DNA from: Roseivirga sp. BDSF3-8
GTDB lineage: Bacteria; Bacteroidota; Bacteroidia; Cytophagales; Cyclobacteriaceae
Direction of reading: 5' to 3'
NCBI RefSeq assembly: GCF_041449215.1
Contig: NZ_JBGNFV010000001.1
Coordinates: forward strand, 496,001 to 560,000
DNA: 64,000 nucleotides
Shown: positions 17,490 through 26,686 of the stretch, one piece after another
How the letters are laid out: every line of letters starts with the position of its first letter
Numbering within the stretch: position 1 is the first letter of the stretch
Translations under genes and position numbers: made by a program
Notes under the pieces: model-generated
The model's database searches: none
What the model was told of the DNA's origin: nothing
Seen by the model: the letters and a program-made list of their open reading frames with translations, nothing else

Positions 17490-18626
17490 ATGAGGATAGG
17501 GATAGAGGCACAGAGGCTTTTTAGAAAAAAGAAACACGGAATGGAGGTGGTGGCACTGGAGGTAATTCGCCACCTGCAGGAAATAGACCGTGAAAACGAG
17601 TACTTTATCTTTGTTAAAGAAGATGAGGACTCCGATTGCCTCACGCCTACTGAAAACTTTGAGATAGTCACCATTCCAAGTGCTTCCTACCCTATCTGGG
17701 AGCAGATAAATTTACCTAAGGCAGCTTCCAGGTACAAATTGGATGTGCTACACTGCACATGTAATACAGCTCCTCTTATGACAGGGGTGCCCATGGTGCT
17801 TACCCTGCACGATATCATTTACCTGGAATCTGTCAGCTTTAAAGGAACTGCCTACCAAAACTTCGGTAATCTTTACCGGCGTTATGTCGTCCCAAGAATA
17901 GTAGGCAAGTGTGAAAAGGTGCTGACTGTATCCCATTTTGAAAAGGAGAAGATCATAGCCAGGTTGGACCTGCCTGAAGATAAAGTAGAAGTGGTTTATA
18001 ATGCCATTAACAGAAAATTCAGAAAGATTGATGATGAGGAGCAACTGGCCGGTATCAGAAAGACATATGACCTGCCAGAGGATTTTATTCTTCTATTCGG
18101 GAATACTGCTCCGAAAAAAAACACCATAGGTGCCCTGAAGGCGTATGTTTCCTATTGTAACCAGGTTTCGGATCCTCTTCCAATGGTTATAACAGATATT
18201 GAGCCTGCCTTCATTGAAAAGTTGCTTCAGGAAATGGGTGCACGCCATCTGCGTGACAAATTACATCTGAAGGACTACATAGCTTTTGACCAGCTACCCT
18301 ATGTATACAGTATGGCGACGTTCTTCCTTTACCCGAGTCTGCGGGAAAGTTTCGGTATGCCGATACTGGAAGCTATGGCTTGTGGCACCCCGGTTATCAC
18401 CAGTGATACTTCGTCAATGCCTGAAGTGGCAGGAAGTGCTGCGCTACTCTCTGATCCCTTTAAACCGGACAGTATTGCCAGCCAAATGGTCAAAATGCAC
18501 GAGGACGAGGCATTACGAACAGAATTAATAACAAAAGGACTGAATCGCGCTTCTGAGTTCAACTGGACAAGCACTGCCGAGCAGGTCTTATCTGTGTATA
18601 AAAGTATGCACCAAATACCCGTTTAA
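17490..18626 (+). CDS. Glycosyltransferase family 4 (GT-B, group 1)
   Basis: A 378-residue protein from the ATG at 17490, chosen over an upstream GTG (17472) that lies in a hairpin; MRIGIEAQRLFRKKKHGME is the natural N-terminus. The N-terminal acceptor domain includes HCTCNTAPL and VLTLHDIIYLE. The C-terminal donor-binding domain has LLFGNTAPKKNTIGALKAY and the family signature PSLRESFGMPILEAMACGTPVITSD with the catalytic Glu of the E-x7-E motif, then MPEVAGSAALLSDPF. These identify a retaining GT4 enzyme of the mannosyl/glucosyl transferase type. It is separated by 2 bases from the following methyltransferase, so the two are co-translated. Sugar specificity is unknown. Confidence 0.9.
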   Translation: MRIGIEAQRLFRKKKHGMEVVALEVIRHLQEIDRENEYFIFVKEDEDSDCLTPTENFEIVTIPSASYPIWEQINLPKAASRYKLDVLHCTCNTAPLMTGVPMVLTLHDIIYLESVSFKGTAYQNFGNLYRRYVVPRIVGKCEKVLTVSHFEKEKIIARLDLPEDKVEVVYNAINRKFRKIDDEEQLAGIRKTYDLPEDFILLFGNTAPKKNTIGALKAYVSYCNQVSDPLPMVITDIEPAFIEKLLQEMGARHLRDKLHLKDYIAFDQLPYVYSMATFFLYPSLRESFGMPILEAMACGTPVITSDTSSMPEVAGSAALLSDPFKPDSIASQMVKMHEDEALRTELITKGLNRASEFNWTSTAEQVLSVYKSMHQIPV

Positions 18627-18628
18627 AA

Positions 18629-19402
18629 ATGGAAGCTATAGCTGAAAAGAACTTTACCCGCTATACCCGGGCGGTGGACCTCAAAAGAGTCGATTTTATT
18701 GTCAAAAATCTTCGCCGGCATATTCCTGACACGGGGAAAGTGCTTGATGTAGGCTGTGGTAATGGAAATATCAGCATCCAGCTCGGTGGCCTTGGTTACA
18801 TGGTTCAGGGGGTGGATGTAAGCGATAAAGCGATCAAAAAAGCCAAAGAAACGAATACATTTGCTAACGTACGCTTTGACGTGATCAGCGCAGAGCAACT
18901 TGTAGCTGATGGAAAAACATATAATGCTGTAATCTGCAGTGAGGTACTTGAGCACCTGGAAAAACCTGAAAACCTGGTTAAGACTCTGTACAGTCTGCTA
19001 GCAGATAATGGTATTCTTATCGTGACAGTGCCCAACGGCAAAGGTCCGCGAGAGGTACTCATGACGAAACCGATGCAGAAGATGCGTAGCGGAGACGGCG
19101 TAATGTGGAAAATCACGAATGGAGTGAAGAAGATGCTAGGCTACTCGGGTACTACTGTACAATCGGATGCAGATAACCTGGATCATATTCAGTTCTTCTC
19201 TCATGCAGATTTGTACCATATGGCTGATAATAATGGCTTTAAGATAATAGAGTTTGGCCATGCTGACTGGATGGAGGATATCTTTCCCTATTCATTTTTA
19301 AGTAAAAGAATTCATGCTTTACAGCGTCTGGATTGTGCGATAGCTGATAAGCTACCCCACAGTATGGTAGGAGGATTTCAGACAATCTGGGTAAAGAAAT
19401 AA
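18629..19402 (+). CDS. Class I SAM-dependent methyltransferase
   Basis: A 257-residue methyltransferase. Motif I, VLDVGCGNGNISIQLG (about residues 31-46), the acidic VDVSD at the end of strand 2, and the post-strand-4 signature ICSEVLEHLEKPENLV followed by NGILIVTVPNG match UbiG/methyltransf-11 type enzymes. The C-terminal half (DNLDHIQFFSHADLYHMADNNGFKIIEFGHAD) resembles proteins in polysaccharide loci that methylate sugars or lipid carriers. The gene begins 2 bases after the GT4 gene. The substrate is inferred only from context. Confidence 0.88.
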   Translation: MEAIAEKNFTRYTRAVDLKRVDFIVKNLRRHIPDTGKVLDVGCGNGNISIQLGGLGYMVQGVDVSDKAIKKAKETNTFANVRFDVISAEQLVADGKTYNAVICSEVLEHLEKPENLVKTLYSLLADNGILIVTVPNGKGPREVLMTKPMQKMRSGDGVMWKITNGVKKMLGYSGTTVQSDADNLDHIQFFSHADLYHMADNNGFKIIEFGHADWMEDIFPYSFLSKRIHALQRLDCAIADKLPHSMVGGFQTIWVKK

Positions 19403-19449
19403 TAATTGACGGAATGCATCATCTGATTAAGAGGGGCCGTTAACTACAT

Positions 19450-21141
19450 ATGACACATCGTAAAACCGTTTATTCGCGGGTATCAGGAGCCATTCTTCTG
19501 CTGCTCGCGATTTCTTTTTTTAGCGTGAGTGCTCAGCAGGTAGCTAAAAGATCGCCTGGGGGAACGGGTTATCTGCTGCACTTGCCGGAGAATTATAGTA
19601 CTACAGAGGTACGCTATCCCCTACTGGTATTTCTACATGGTATAGATGAAAAGGGGAACGGATCTGCAGCAGACCTGCAAAAAATAAAAGCATATGGCCC
19701 CCCGATGTGGATAGAAAAGGGGCACAACATGAGATTTGAGGTAGAAGGTAAAGAGTACTCCTATTTAGTAGTAAGCCCACAGCTTTCTGAAGAGGCAAAC
19801 GGCTGGTCGATGAGGTCTATTGATGAATTAATTACACATATTACCAGCACGTACAGGGTAGATGAGACACGCATTTATCTGACAGGGCTAAGTATGGGCG
19901 GAAATGGCACCTGGCGCTACGGTTTTGATGACAGAAACTCACCACCTAAGGTGGCTGCCATAGCACCGGTATCGGGATGGGGAAATCCTGCCAAGGCGTG
20001 CAAAATTGCCGAAGGCGAAGTTGCGGTATGGGCTTTTCACGGTGAGAATGACCGGGTAATCCCTGTAAGCAGGGACAATTCTATGGTGAAAGCTCTCAGG
20101 GCTTGCCAAGGTAGGAGTGTGGTAAACTATACCGTTTATGAAAATACAGGGCATGATAGCTGGACTAAAGCTTACGACCCTACCCATTCGGTACAGGCAC
20201 CTAACGTGTATGAGTGGCTACTACAACATTCACTGAAGGTCAGTAATACAGAAAAGAAAGGTGCGGCTTCACTAAACACTGAAAAAAAACGACCGCAGCC
20301 ACCAAAGCAGGCGAGCCCCCGCCTGCAGAAAGTAGCAACCTTACCGGCAGCATTAAAAGAAACTTCAGGATTGTGGGTGGAAAGCCCTAACCGGATTTGG
20401 TCTCACAATGATAGCGGGGGGCAGCCGGTACTATACCTGACTGACACGCTTGGGAATGTAGTAGACATGAAAATTATAACCAATGCCTTCAATCTGGACT
20501 GGGAAGATCTGGCCAGGGATGATCGGGGCAATGTCTACATAGGCGACTTTGGCAACAACCGCAATAATCGCAGAGCCTTACAGGTATTTAAGATCCCTAA
20601 TCCTTCTGAACAGGAATCCAGCCGGATTCCAGCCGAAAAAATAGAATTTACGTATCCTGACCAAAAGGCATTTCCTCCGGATAGTACCAGGATGAATTAT
20701 GATATGGAGGCAATGGTTTATCTGAAAAACCACCTTTATTTATTCTCAAAAAACAGGACGGTGCCTTATAGTGGCATCACAAAAATTTACAAAATACCAA
20801 CCATACCGGGTAATTATGAAGCCGAGCTTATTGACAGTCTCTCACTGGGAGGGAACATGAGGCTTGAAACCTGGCTTGGCGGAGCGGCTATAAGTCCGGA
20901 TGAAAGCCATATTGCTCTGCTGGGGTATGATAAGCTTTTTCTTCTTTCCTGTTTTAAACCAGACAAATTCTCATCCGCAACATTGCAAAAAATCTCATTA
21001 GGAGGTTTTTCGCAGAAAGAGGGCATAGATTTTATAAATGACACTGAAATTTACATTACGGACGAAGTAAGCTATGAGGTAATAGGGGGAAATCTCTATC
21101 ATTTTGACTTATCGAGCTTCATGTACAACTGTGAGGAATAA
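19450..21141 (+). CDS. Secreted esterase (PHB-depolymerase/prolyl-oligopeptidase-like) with C-terminal propeller-like domain
   Basis: A 563-residue exported protein. Signal peptide at residues 1-29 ends in VSAQQ. Residues about 40-260 form an alpha/beta-hydrolase: LLVFLHGIDEKGNG (oxyanion region), the nucleophile elbow GLSMGGNGTW (Ser near 148), an Asp region HGENDRVIPV and the catalytic His in NTGHDSWTKAYD. A Lys/Pro-rich linker leads to a second domain (about 295-560) with SGLWVESPNRIWSHNDSGG, LDWEDLARDDRGNVYIGDFGNN and MNYDMEAMVYL, a pattern of beta-propeller-like exported proteins of unknown function. There is no clear T9SS tail. It is the first of three consecutive proteins with the same type of esterase domain. 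The substrate is unknown; an ester of a polysaccharide or polyester is plausible. Confidence 0.82.
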   Translation: MTHRKTVYSRVSGAILLLLAISFFSVSAQQVAKRSPGGTGYLLHLPENYSTTEVRYPLLVFLHGIDEKGNGSAADLQKIKAYGPPMWIEKGHNMRFEVEGKEYSYLVVSPQLSEEANGWSMRSIDELITHITSTYRVDETRIYLTGLSMGGNGTWRYGFDDRNSPPKVAAIAPVSGWGNPAKACKIAEGEVAVWAFHGENDRVIPVSRDNSMVKALRACQGRSVVNYTVYENTGHDSWTKAYDPTHSVQAPNVYEWLLQHSLKVSNTEKKGAASLNTEKKRPQPPKQASPRLQKVATLPAALKETSGLWVESPNRIWSHNDSGGQPVLYLTDTLGNVVDMKIITNAFNLDWEDLARDDRGNVYIGDFGNNRNNRRALQVFKIPNPSEQESSRIPAEKIEFTYPDQKAFPPDSTRMNYDMEAMVYLKNHLYLFSKNRTVPYSGITKIYKIPTIPGNYEAELIDSLSLGGNMRLETWLGGAAISPDESHIALLGYDKLFLLSCFKPDKFSSATLQKISLGGFSQKEGIDFINDTEIYITDEVSYEVIGGNLYHFDLSSFMYNCEE

Positions 21142-21861
21142 TTTTTTATATTTTTTCTACCTGACATCACCTGCAAATAGTACAATTTTAAAAACGCTAT
21201 CCAACAGATATGTATGTCCGGACTTGCATTTAATTTTTACAGGTTTTCAGAAACATTTGATAGTGTTTAATAGTCTTATTGTCAGTCTGTTCAATAAATA
21301 ACCCTGAGTTCTCTTGCTTTAGAATGGAGTTCATTCTCCATTAGGTAATTACTATCCCCTGGGGTAATACGTACCTATGATTTTTATACTGCAAACGTTC
21401 TTATCTGCTTAATACCGGACTTAACCATCAAAGCCCGGTCCTAATCTCTTTCCATTTTTCGCCTTTCCATCTACACGCTACCGACCAGTTTCAAATATCA
21501 TGTCTCAGGTATCTGCAGGTATTTGATGAATTATATAACTATTTACATTTTCCTTTAGGTTTTACCAACCAATTATATCCTTTTCAAAAATTGAACTATT
21601 CCAATAGACCGATATAGTTGGTTTAATAAAAAACAAAACAACCACTTTCACATATCTCCCATAAACCATCAAAACTGTGCGTAAAAAGTCTTTTTATTAG
21701 CATATTTCTCAGAGACTTACAAAGAGTAGACTTTTTGGTATTTGTATCTCAGTTTATATTTTAGAGTGCTTTTTCACAGGAACCAACTCAGCCAACTAAT
21801 TGTACTGTGAACTGGCAAGAAAAAGAGAACTCAGTTAGGAACCATTAGGTAAGCTACATTC
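21142..21861. other. AT-rich intergenic region upstream of the PKD-repeat esterase
   Basis: No gene is supported in these 720 bases. An inverted repeat AATGGAG/CTCCATT at 21323-21342 (6-base loop) and a near-palindrome TATCCCCTGGGGTAATA at 21353-21369 are the only structured parts. The region presumably holds the promoter of the long gene at 21862. No consensus could be assigned with confidence. Confidence 0.5.
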
Positions 21862-24800
21862 ATGATCAGACTTTTCGCTACCACTGGCTCAAAGGCAAAC
21901 GCCTTTTCGGCCACTAATGGCCAGCCGGTCCAACCTTCTTCATTCTCAACCATCAAAAGAGTACTCGTAATGCTAATGGCATTATTGATTACTGGTACCG
22001 CTGCTATTGCTCAAACCCATACACCTATTCCTAAACAGGGGAATAGACTGGGTTATTGGGAGTTTTTGCCTGAAGGATACCATGGTTCGGGTAAAAAGTA
22101 CCCTCTCATGATATTTCTGCATGGCTTAGGTGAAACTGGTAATGGTTCGGTTAATGCCCTCCAGAAGATCCTTCGTGCCGGCCCTCCTAAGGAAATTCAT
22201 CGCGAGGGGTCTGATATGACCTTTACGGTTAATGGTAAAACTCATAGCTTTCTTGTTATGTCACCCCAAATAGGTGGTGGCTGGTGGGCTGAAAAGGACC
22301 TTGATGTCTTTATTGACTACGTAGTACAAAATTATCGCGTAGACCCTGAGCGTATCTACCTTACAGGACTAAGCCTTGGTGGCGGTGGTACCTGGGCCTA
22401 TGCCACTGGTGCTTACAATAAAGATGATAACCGATTTGCTGCCATAGCTCCTGTAGCTGGCTTTGGTAATGCGGGTAAAACCTGTAACCTGGCCAAATAC
22501 AATGTTCCTGTATGGGCATTTCATAACCGTGGCGATGGCACAGTAACCTACGCTAAGGGTAAAGCTATGGTAGACGCCTACAATGCCTGCAGGCCTGCAC
22601 CTAGTCCAAGAGCAAAGATGACTGTGTATGAGTCAAACTCTCACGATAGCTGGACAAATGCTTACGAAACAGACCATAGAGTTCACAATCCTAACCTCTA
22701 CGAATGGCTATTACAACATACTCTTCCCGGCGGAAACAGACAGACCAATCAGCCTCCCGTGGTAAATGCTGGTCAGGACATTACGGTAACTTTACCTACT
22801 AATAAGGTAGATCTGAATGGATCTGCTAATGATCCTGACGGATCCATATCCTATGTGAAATGGGAAAAAATCAGTGGCCCGAATGCAAAAATCGCGAACC
22901 CAGGCAGAAACAATACCAAGGTAGAAGAGCTGAAAGTGGGTACGTACACGTTCAGGTTTACTGCCGGAGACGACAAAGGAGCTACCGCTACTGACGAGGT
23001 GAAGGTGACGGTGAAGCCGGAGCCTAGACAAAACCAGGGACCTGTAGTAAACGCCGGGCAGGACATCACCATCACTCTGCCCACTAATAAGGCAGACCTG
23101 AGCGGATCTGCCACTGACCAGGATGGCAACATCGCATGGATAAGCTGGGAGAAAGTGAGCGGGCCTAACGCACGCATTGTGAATCCGGGTCAGGCACAAA
23201 CCAGAGTGGAGAATCTGGCTCAGGGTACCTACGTGTTCAGAATAAAAGCAGCTGATAATGATGGCGCTACCGCTACTGACGAAGTGAAGGTGACGGTGAA
23301 GCCGGAGCCTAGACAAAACCAGGGACCTGTAGTAAACGCCGGGCAGGACATCACCATCACTCTGCCCACTAATAAGGCAGACCTGAGCGGATCTGCCACT
23401 GACCAGGATGGCAACATCGCATGGATAAGCTGGGAGAAAGTGAGCGGGCCTAACGCACGCATTGTGAATCCGGGTCAGGCACAAACCAGAGTGGAGAATC
23501 TGGCTCAGGGTACCTACGTGTTCAGAATAAAAGCAGCTGATAATGATGGCGCTACCGCTACTGACGAAGTGAAGGTGACGGTGAAGCCGGAGCCTAGACA
23601 AAACCAGGGACCTGTAGTAAACGCCGGGCAGGACATCACCATCACTCTGCCCACTAATAAGGCAGACCTGAGCGGATCTGCCACTGACCAGGATGGCAAC
23701 ATCGCATGGATAAGCTGGGAGAAAGTGAGCGGGCCTAACGCACGCATTGTGAATCCGGGTCAGGCACAAACCAGAGTGGAGAATCTGGCTCAGGGTACCT
23801 ACGTGTTCAGAATAAAAGCAGCTGATAATGATGGCGCTACCGCTACTGACGAAGTGAAGGTGACGGTGAAGCCGGAGCCTAGACAAAACCAGGGACCTGT
23901 AGTAAACGCCGGGCAGGACATCACCATCACTCTGCCCACTAATAAGGCAGACCTGAGCGGATCTGCCACTGACCAGGATGGCAACATCGCATGGATAAGC
24001 TGGGAGAAAGTGAGCGGGCCTAACGCACGCATTGTGAATCCGGGTCAGGCACAAACCAGAGTGGAGAATCTGGCTCAGGGTACCTACGTGTTCAGAATAA
24101 AAGCAGCTGATAATGATGGCGCTAAAGCTACTGACGAGGTAACAGTTACGGTGAAGGCCGAACCAAAACAAAACCAGGGACCTGTAGTAAACGCCGGACA
24201 GGACATCACCATCACACTGCCCACTAATAAGGCAGACCTGCGCGGATCTGCCACTGACCAGGATGGTAACATCGCATGGATCGCATGGGAGAAGGTGAGC
24301 GGTCCCAATGCCCGCATCGTAACGCCCGGCAGAGCCCACACAAGAATCGAAAACCTTACCCAGGGTACCTATGTCTTCAGAATGAAGGCCGGTGATAATG
24401 ATGGCGCTAAAGCTACTGACGAGGTAACAGTTACGGTGAAGGCCGAACCAAAACAAAACCAGGGACCTGTAGTAAACGCCGGACAGGACATCACCATCAC
24501 ACTGCCCACTAATAAGGCAGAGCTGCGCGGATCTGCCACTGACCAGGATGGCCACATCGCATGGATCGCATGGGAGAAGGTGAGCGGTCCCAATGCCCGC
24601 ATCGTAACGCCCGGCAGAGCCCACACAAGAATCGAAAACCTTACCCAGGGTACCTATGTCTTCAGAATGAAGGCCGGTGATAATGATGGCGCCAGAGGTA
24701 GTGACGAAGTAACAGTTACGGTAAAAGCGAAGGTAAGACAGCCTAACAAAGGCCCTGTAGCTAATGCCGGTACAGATAAAACACTGACCCTACCTACTAA

Positions 24801-26127
24801 TGCCACTGCGCTTAGCGGACAGGGTAACGACACAGACGGACAGATCTCAGCTTATTGGTGGAAGAAGGTGAGCGGTCCACAGGCTACTTTGGCAGACCAG
24901 GACAAAGCGACCCTGAAACTGAGCTCACTGGTACAAGGCCGCTATGTATTTGAGCTGATCGTAACGGACAATGAAGGCGCAAAAGGTACGGACCGCGTTA
25001 ACGTAACCGTAAATGCAGCTCCTCAACAACCCAATGCCTCACCGGTAGCCAGTGCCGGGCAAGACAAGACGATTACTCTACCTCAAAATTATCTGACCCT
25101 GAGAGGATCAGGCAATGATGAAGATGGCCAGGTGGAAGCCTACTGGTGGAAGAAGGTAAGCGGCCCTGCTGCTACTCTGGATCGCCAGAACCAGTCCACC
25201 CTGGAACTAAGCAATCTGGTACAGGGACAGTACGTATTCGAGCTGATCGTTACGGATAATAAAGGAGCTAAAGGCACCGATAAGGTTTCTGTGACAGTTA
25301 AGCCACAACCCCGTACAGCAAACGAACTGCCAGTAGTATCGGCAGGAAATGACCGCATGGTACCGGAGGGTGCAGGCAGGGTTATCATCAGCGCTTTTGC
25401 GAGTGACTCTGACGGAGAAATAGTGCAATACGAGTGGAGTCAGGTCGCAGGTCAGGATATTTCCCTTACGAATCACTTTACCCCCAGACTGCACCTGCTA
25501 TCCCCTGAGGAAGGTAGCTATGCATTTAAGGTTACTGTAACTGATAACAAGGGAGGGACGGCGAGCGACGAAGTAAGAGTAACAGTAAGCGGCGTAATCG
25601 TGGAAACGGCTCCTATTGTGTGGGCTGGTGAGGACCAGGTACTGACTGGTCCGCAGGAATACCTGCTTCTTAAGGGTAAAGCCGAACCCGGGGAAAGTGG
25701 CGCAGAGATTGTTAGCTATGAATGGGCACAAGCTGAGGGGCCTGTCACTACAATGAGCTTTACAAATAGCTATGCAGCAGAAGTAAGAAACTTACTTCCC
25801 GGCGAATATACTTTCTCTCTGAGAGTCATCGACGCCAACGGCCTTGAGGGAACTGATGAGGTGCATGTTTCAGTAAATGGAGAGCTCTCCGAAGAAAGCC
25901 TTTCCAATACCTTCAACCTCTTCGAAAACCTGAATAATATGGCCGGAGCACGCCTATATATCCTGGATAGCAGTGGTAAGACGGTTCACTCCTGGGAGAA
26001 TTACCAGAATGACTGGGACGGTCGCTCCGGCTCTATCGGGATACCTGAGGGAACGTACTTCTTCATTGTGACGCTTAGGGGTGCCGGTAAAAAGATCAGT
26101 GGATCTGTGCTGATAGACAATAAATAA
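21862..26127 (+). CDS. Large secreted esterase with eleven PKD-like domains and a T9SS-type C-terminus
   Basis: A 1421-residue exported protein. The first 30 residues are polar; a hydrophobic signal follows (VLVMLMALLITGTAAIAQ, about 35-52), so an internal ATG near the signal is a possible true start. Residues about 55-290 are an alpha/beta-hydrolase with MIFLHGLGETGNG, nucleophile elbow GLSLGGGGTW (Ser near 171), HNRGDGTVTY and the His in SNSHDSWTNAYE. Then come eleven PKD/Ig-like domains of about 95 residues, each starting with PVVNAGQD or a variant and containing WEKVSGPNA. The C-terminal 80 residues (ARLYILDSSGKTVHSW, then WDGRSGSIGIPEGTYFFIV) resemble the gliding-type (type B) T9SS signal. 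The domain string likely works as a stalk or carbohydrate-binding array for a surface esterase (inference). Confidence 0.86.
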   Translation: MIRLFATTGSKANAFSATNGQPVQPSSFSTIKRVLVMLMALLITGTAAIAQTHTPIPKQGNRLGYWEFLPEGYHGSGKKYPLMIFLHGLGETGNGSVNALQKILRAGPPKEIHREGSDMTFTVNGKTHSFLVMSPQIGGGWWAEKDLDVFIDYVVQNYRVDPERIYLTGLSLGGGGTWAYATGAYNKDDNRFAAIAPVAGFGNAGKTCNLAKYNVPVWAFHNRGDGTVTYAKGKAMVDAYNACRPAPSPRAKMTVYESNSHDSWTNAYETDHRVHNPNLYEWLLQHTLPGGNRQTNQPPVVNAGQDITVTLPTNKVDLNGSANDPDGSISYVKWEKISGPNAKIANPGRNNTKVEELKVGTYTFRFTAGDDKGATATDEVKVTVKPEPRQNQGPVVNAGQDITITLPTNKADLSGSATDQDGNIAWISWEKVSGPNARIVNPGQAQTRVENLAQGTYVFRIKAADNDGATATDEVKVTVKPEPRQNQGPVVNAGQDITITLPTNKADLSGSATDQDGNIAWISWEKVSGPNARIVNPGQAQTRVENLAQGTYVFRIKAADNDGATATDEVKVTVKPEPRQNQGPVVNAGQDITITLPTNKADLSGSATDQDGNIAWISWEKVSGPNARIVNPGQAQTRVENLAQGTYVFRIKAADNDGATATDEVKVTVKPEPRQNQGPVVNAGQDITITLPTNKADLSGSATDQDGNIAWISWEKVSGPNARIVNPGQAQTRVENLAQGTYVFRIKAADNDGAKATDEVTVTVKAEPKQNQGPVVNAGQDITITLPTNKADLRGSATDQDGNIAWIAWEKVSGPNARIVTPGRAHTRIENLTQGTYVFRMKAGDNDGAKATDEVTVTVKAEPKQNQGPVVNAGQDITITLPTNKAELRGSATDQDGHIAWIAWEKVSGPNARIVTPGRAHTRIENLTQGTYVFRMKAGDNDGARGSDEVTVTVKAKVRQPNKGPVANAGTDKTLTLPTNATALSGQGNDTDGQISAYWWKKVSGPQATLADQDKATLKLSSLVQGRYVFELIVTDNEGAKGTDRVNVTVNAAPQQPNASPVASAGQDKTITLPQNYLTLRGSGNDEDGQVEAYWWKKVSGPAATLDRQNQSTLELSNLVQGQYVFELIVTDNKGAKGTDKVSVTVKPQPRTANELPVVSAGNDRMVPEGAGRVIISAFASDSDGEIVQYEWSQVAGQDISLTNHFTPRLHLLSPEEGSYAFKVTVTDNKGGTASDEVRVTVSGVIVETAPIVWAGEDQVLTGPQEYLLLKGKAEPGESGAEIVSYEWAQAEGPVTTMSFTNSYAAEVRNLLPGEYTFSLRVIDANGLEGTDEVHVSVNGELSEESLSNTFNLFENLNNMAGARLYILDSSGKTVHSWENYQNDWDGRSGSIGIPEGTYFFIVTLRGAGKKISGSVLIDNK
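23038..24747 (+). repeat. Six 285-bp in-frame tandem repeats encoding PKD-like domains
   Basis: Units begin near 23038, 23323, 23608, 23893, 24178 and 24463. The first three appear identical at the DNA level by eye; the fourth diverges only near its end, and units five and six form a second near-identical pair. Sequence identity far above what protein selection requires indicates recent amplification or gene conversion and predicts length variation between strains. Confidence 0.93.
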
Positions 26128-26686
26128 GCCTTCGGAAAAATAGCCGTTCCGGCTGGCAAAAGCCCCGGAAACCAAATGCTAAGAAAGCATTAAGGTTTGC
26201 CGGGGCTTTGCTTTTATTAACCCTCTGGAACCATGCACAATAAGCCATGGGGAATTTTAAAAATGTACGATAGAAAAAGCTCCTTTCACCTACATTTTAA
26301 ATATAAATTTACTCTGAGGCATAGCAAAAAAATTTACTTCTCACTTGAAACATACCAGCGTCTTACATTGTATATAAAGAAATTATTGCCGGAAAGACGG
26401 TAAGGAAGGCTTCTAAGAGATAGCGAAATTTTTCAATAAAAAATATATTAAGTATAATAAAGCAATAGAAACACAGTCGTTTATAGACTGAAAACAATCT
26501 TTAATTGAATTATTCCACTTAATGCTGCTTAATTAATCCGGTCCTTACTTGAAAAAATTTCTTATATTTATCTTACATTTGTAAGAGAGGGTTACTTTTA
26601 GGCAAATTGTCGTATTAATTCTAAAAGAATTCTTTGAAAAAGCTTCCAGCTAACGAAGGGTTACCATCATTAAGGTTCAAAGTTGT
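26128..26686. other. Intergenic region between the two large secreted-protein genes
   Basis: This 559-base gap holds the terminator listed separately at 26159-26215 and then about 450 bases of AT-rich sequence that must include the promoter of the gene at 26687. No additional gene is supported on either strand. Confidence 0.55.
26159..26215 (+). terminator. Strong long-stem terminator after the PKD-repeat gene
   Basis: AAAGCCCCGG at the left pairs with CCGGGGCTTT ending at 26209, continued by AAACC/GGTTT with one bulged base and an inner AATGCT/AGCATT helix, followed by a T-rich stretch. It starts about 30 bases after the stop codon at 26127. Confidence 0.85.

Noticed and set aside
22792-24624. 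610-residue open frame on the minus strand
   Set aside because: It lies opposite the PKD-repeat array of a well-supported plus-strand protein, and its apparent repeats only mirror the 285-bp DNA repeats.
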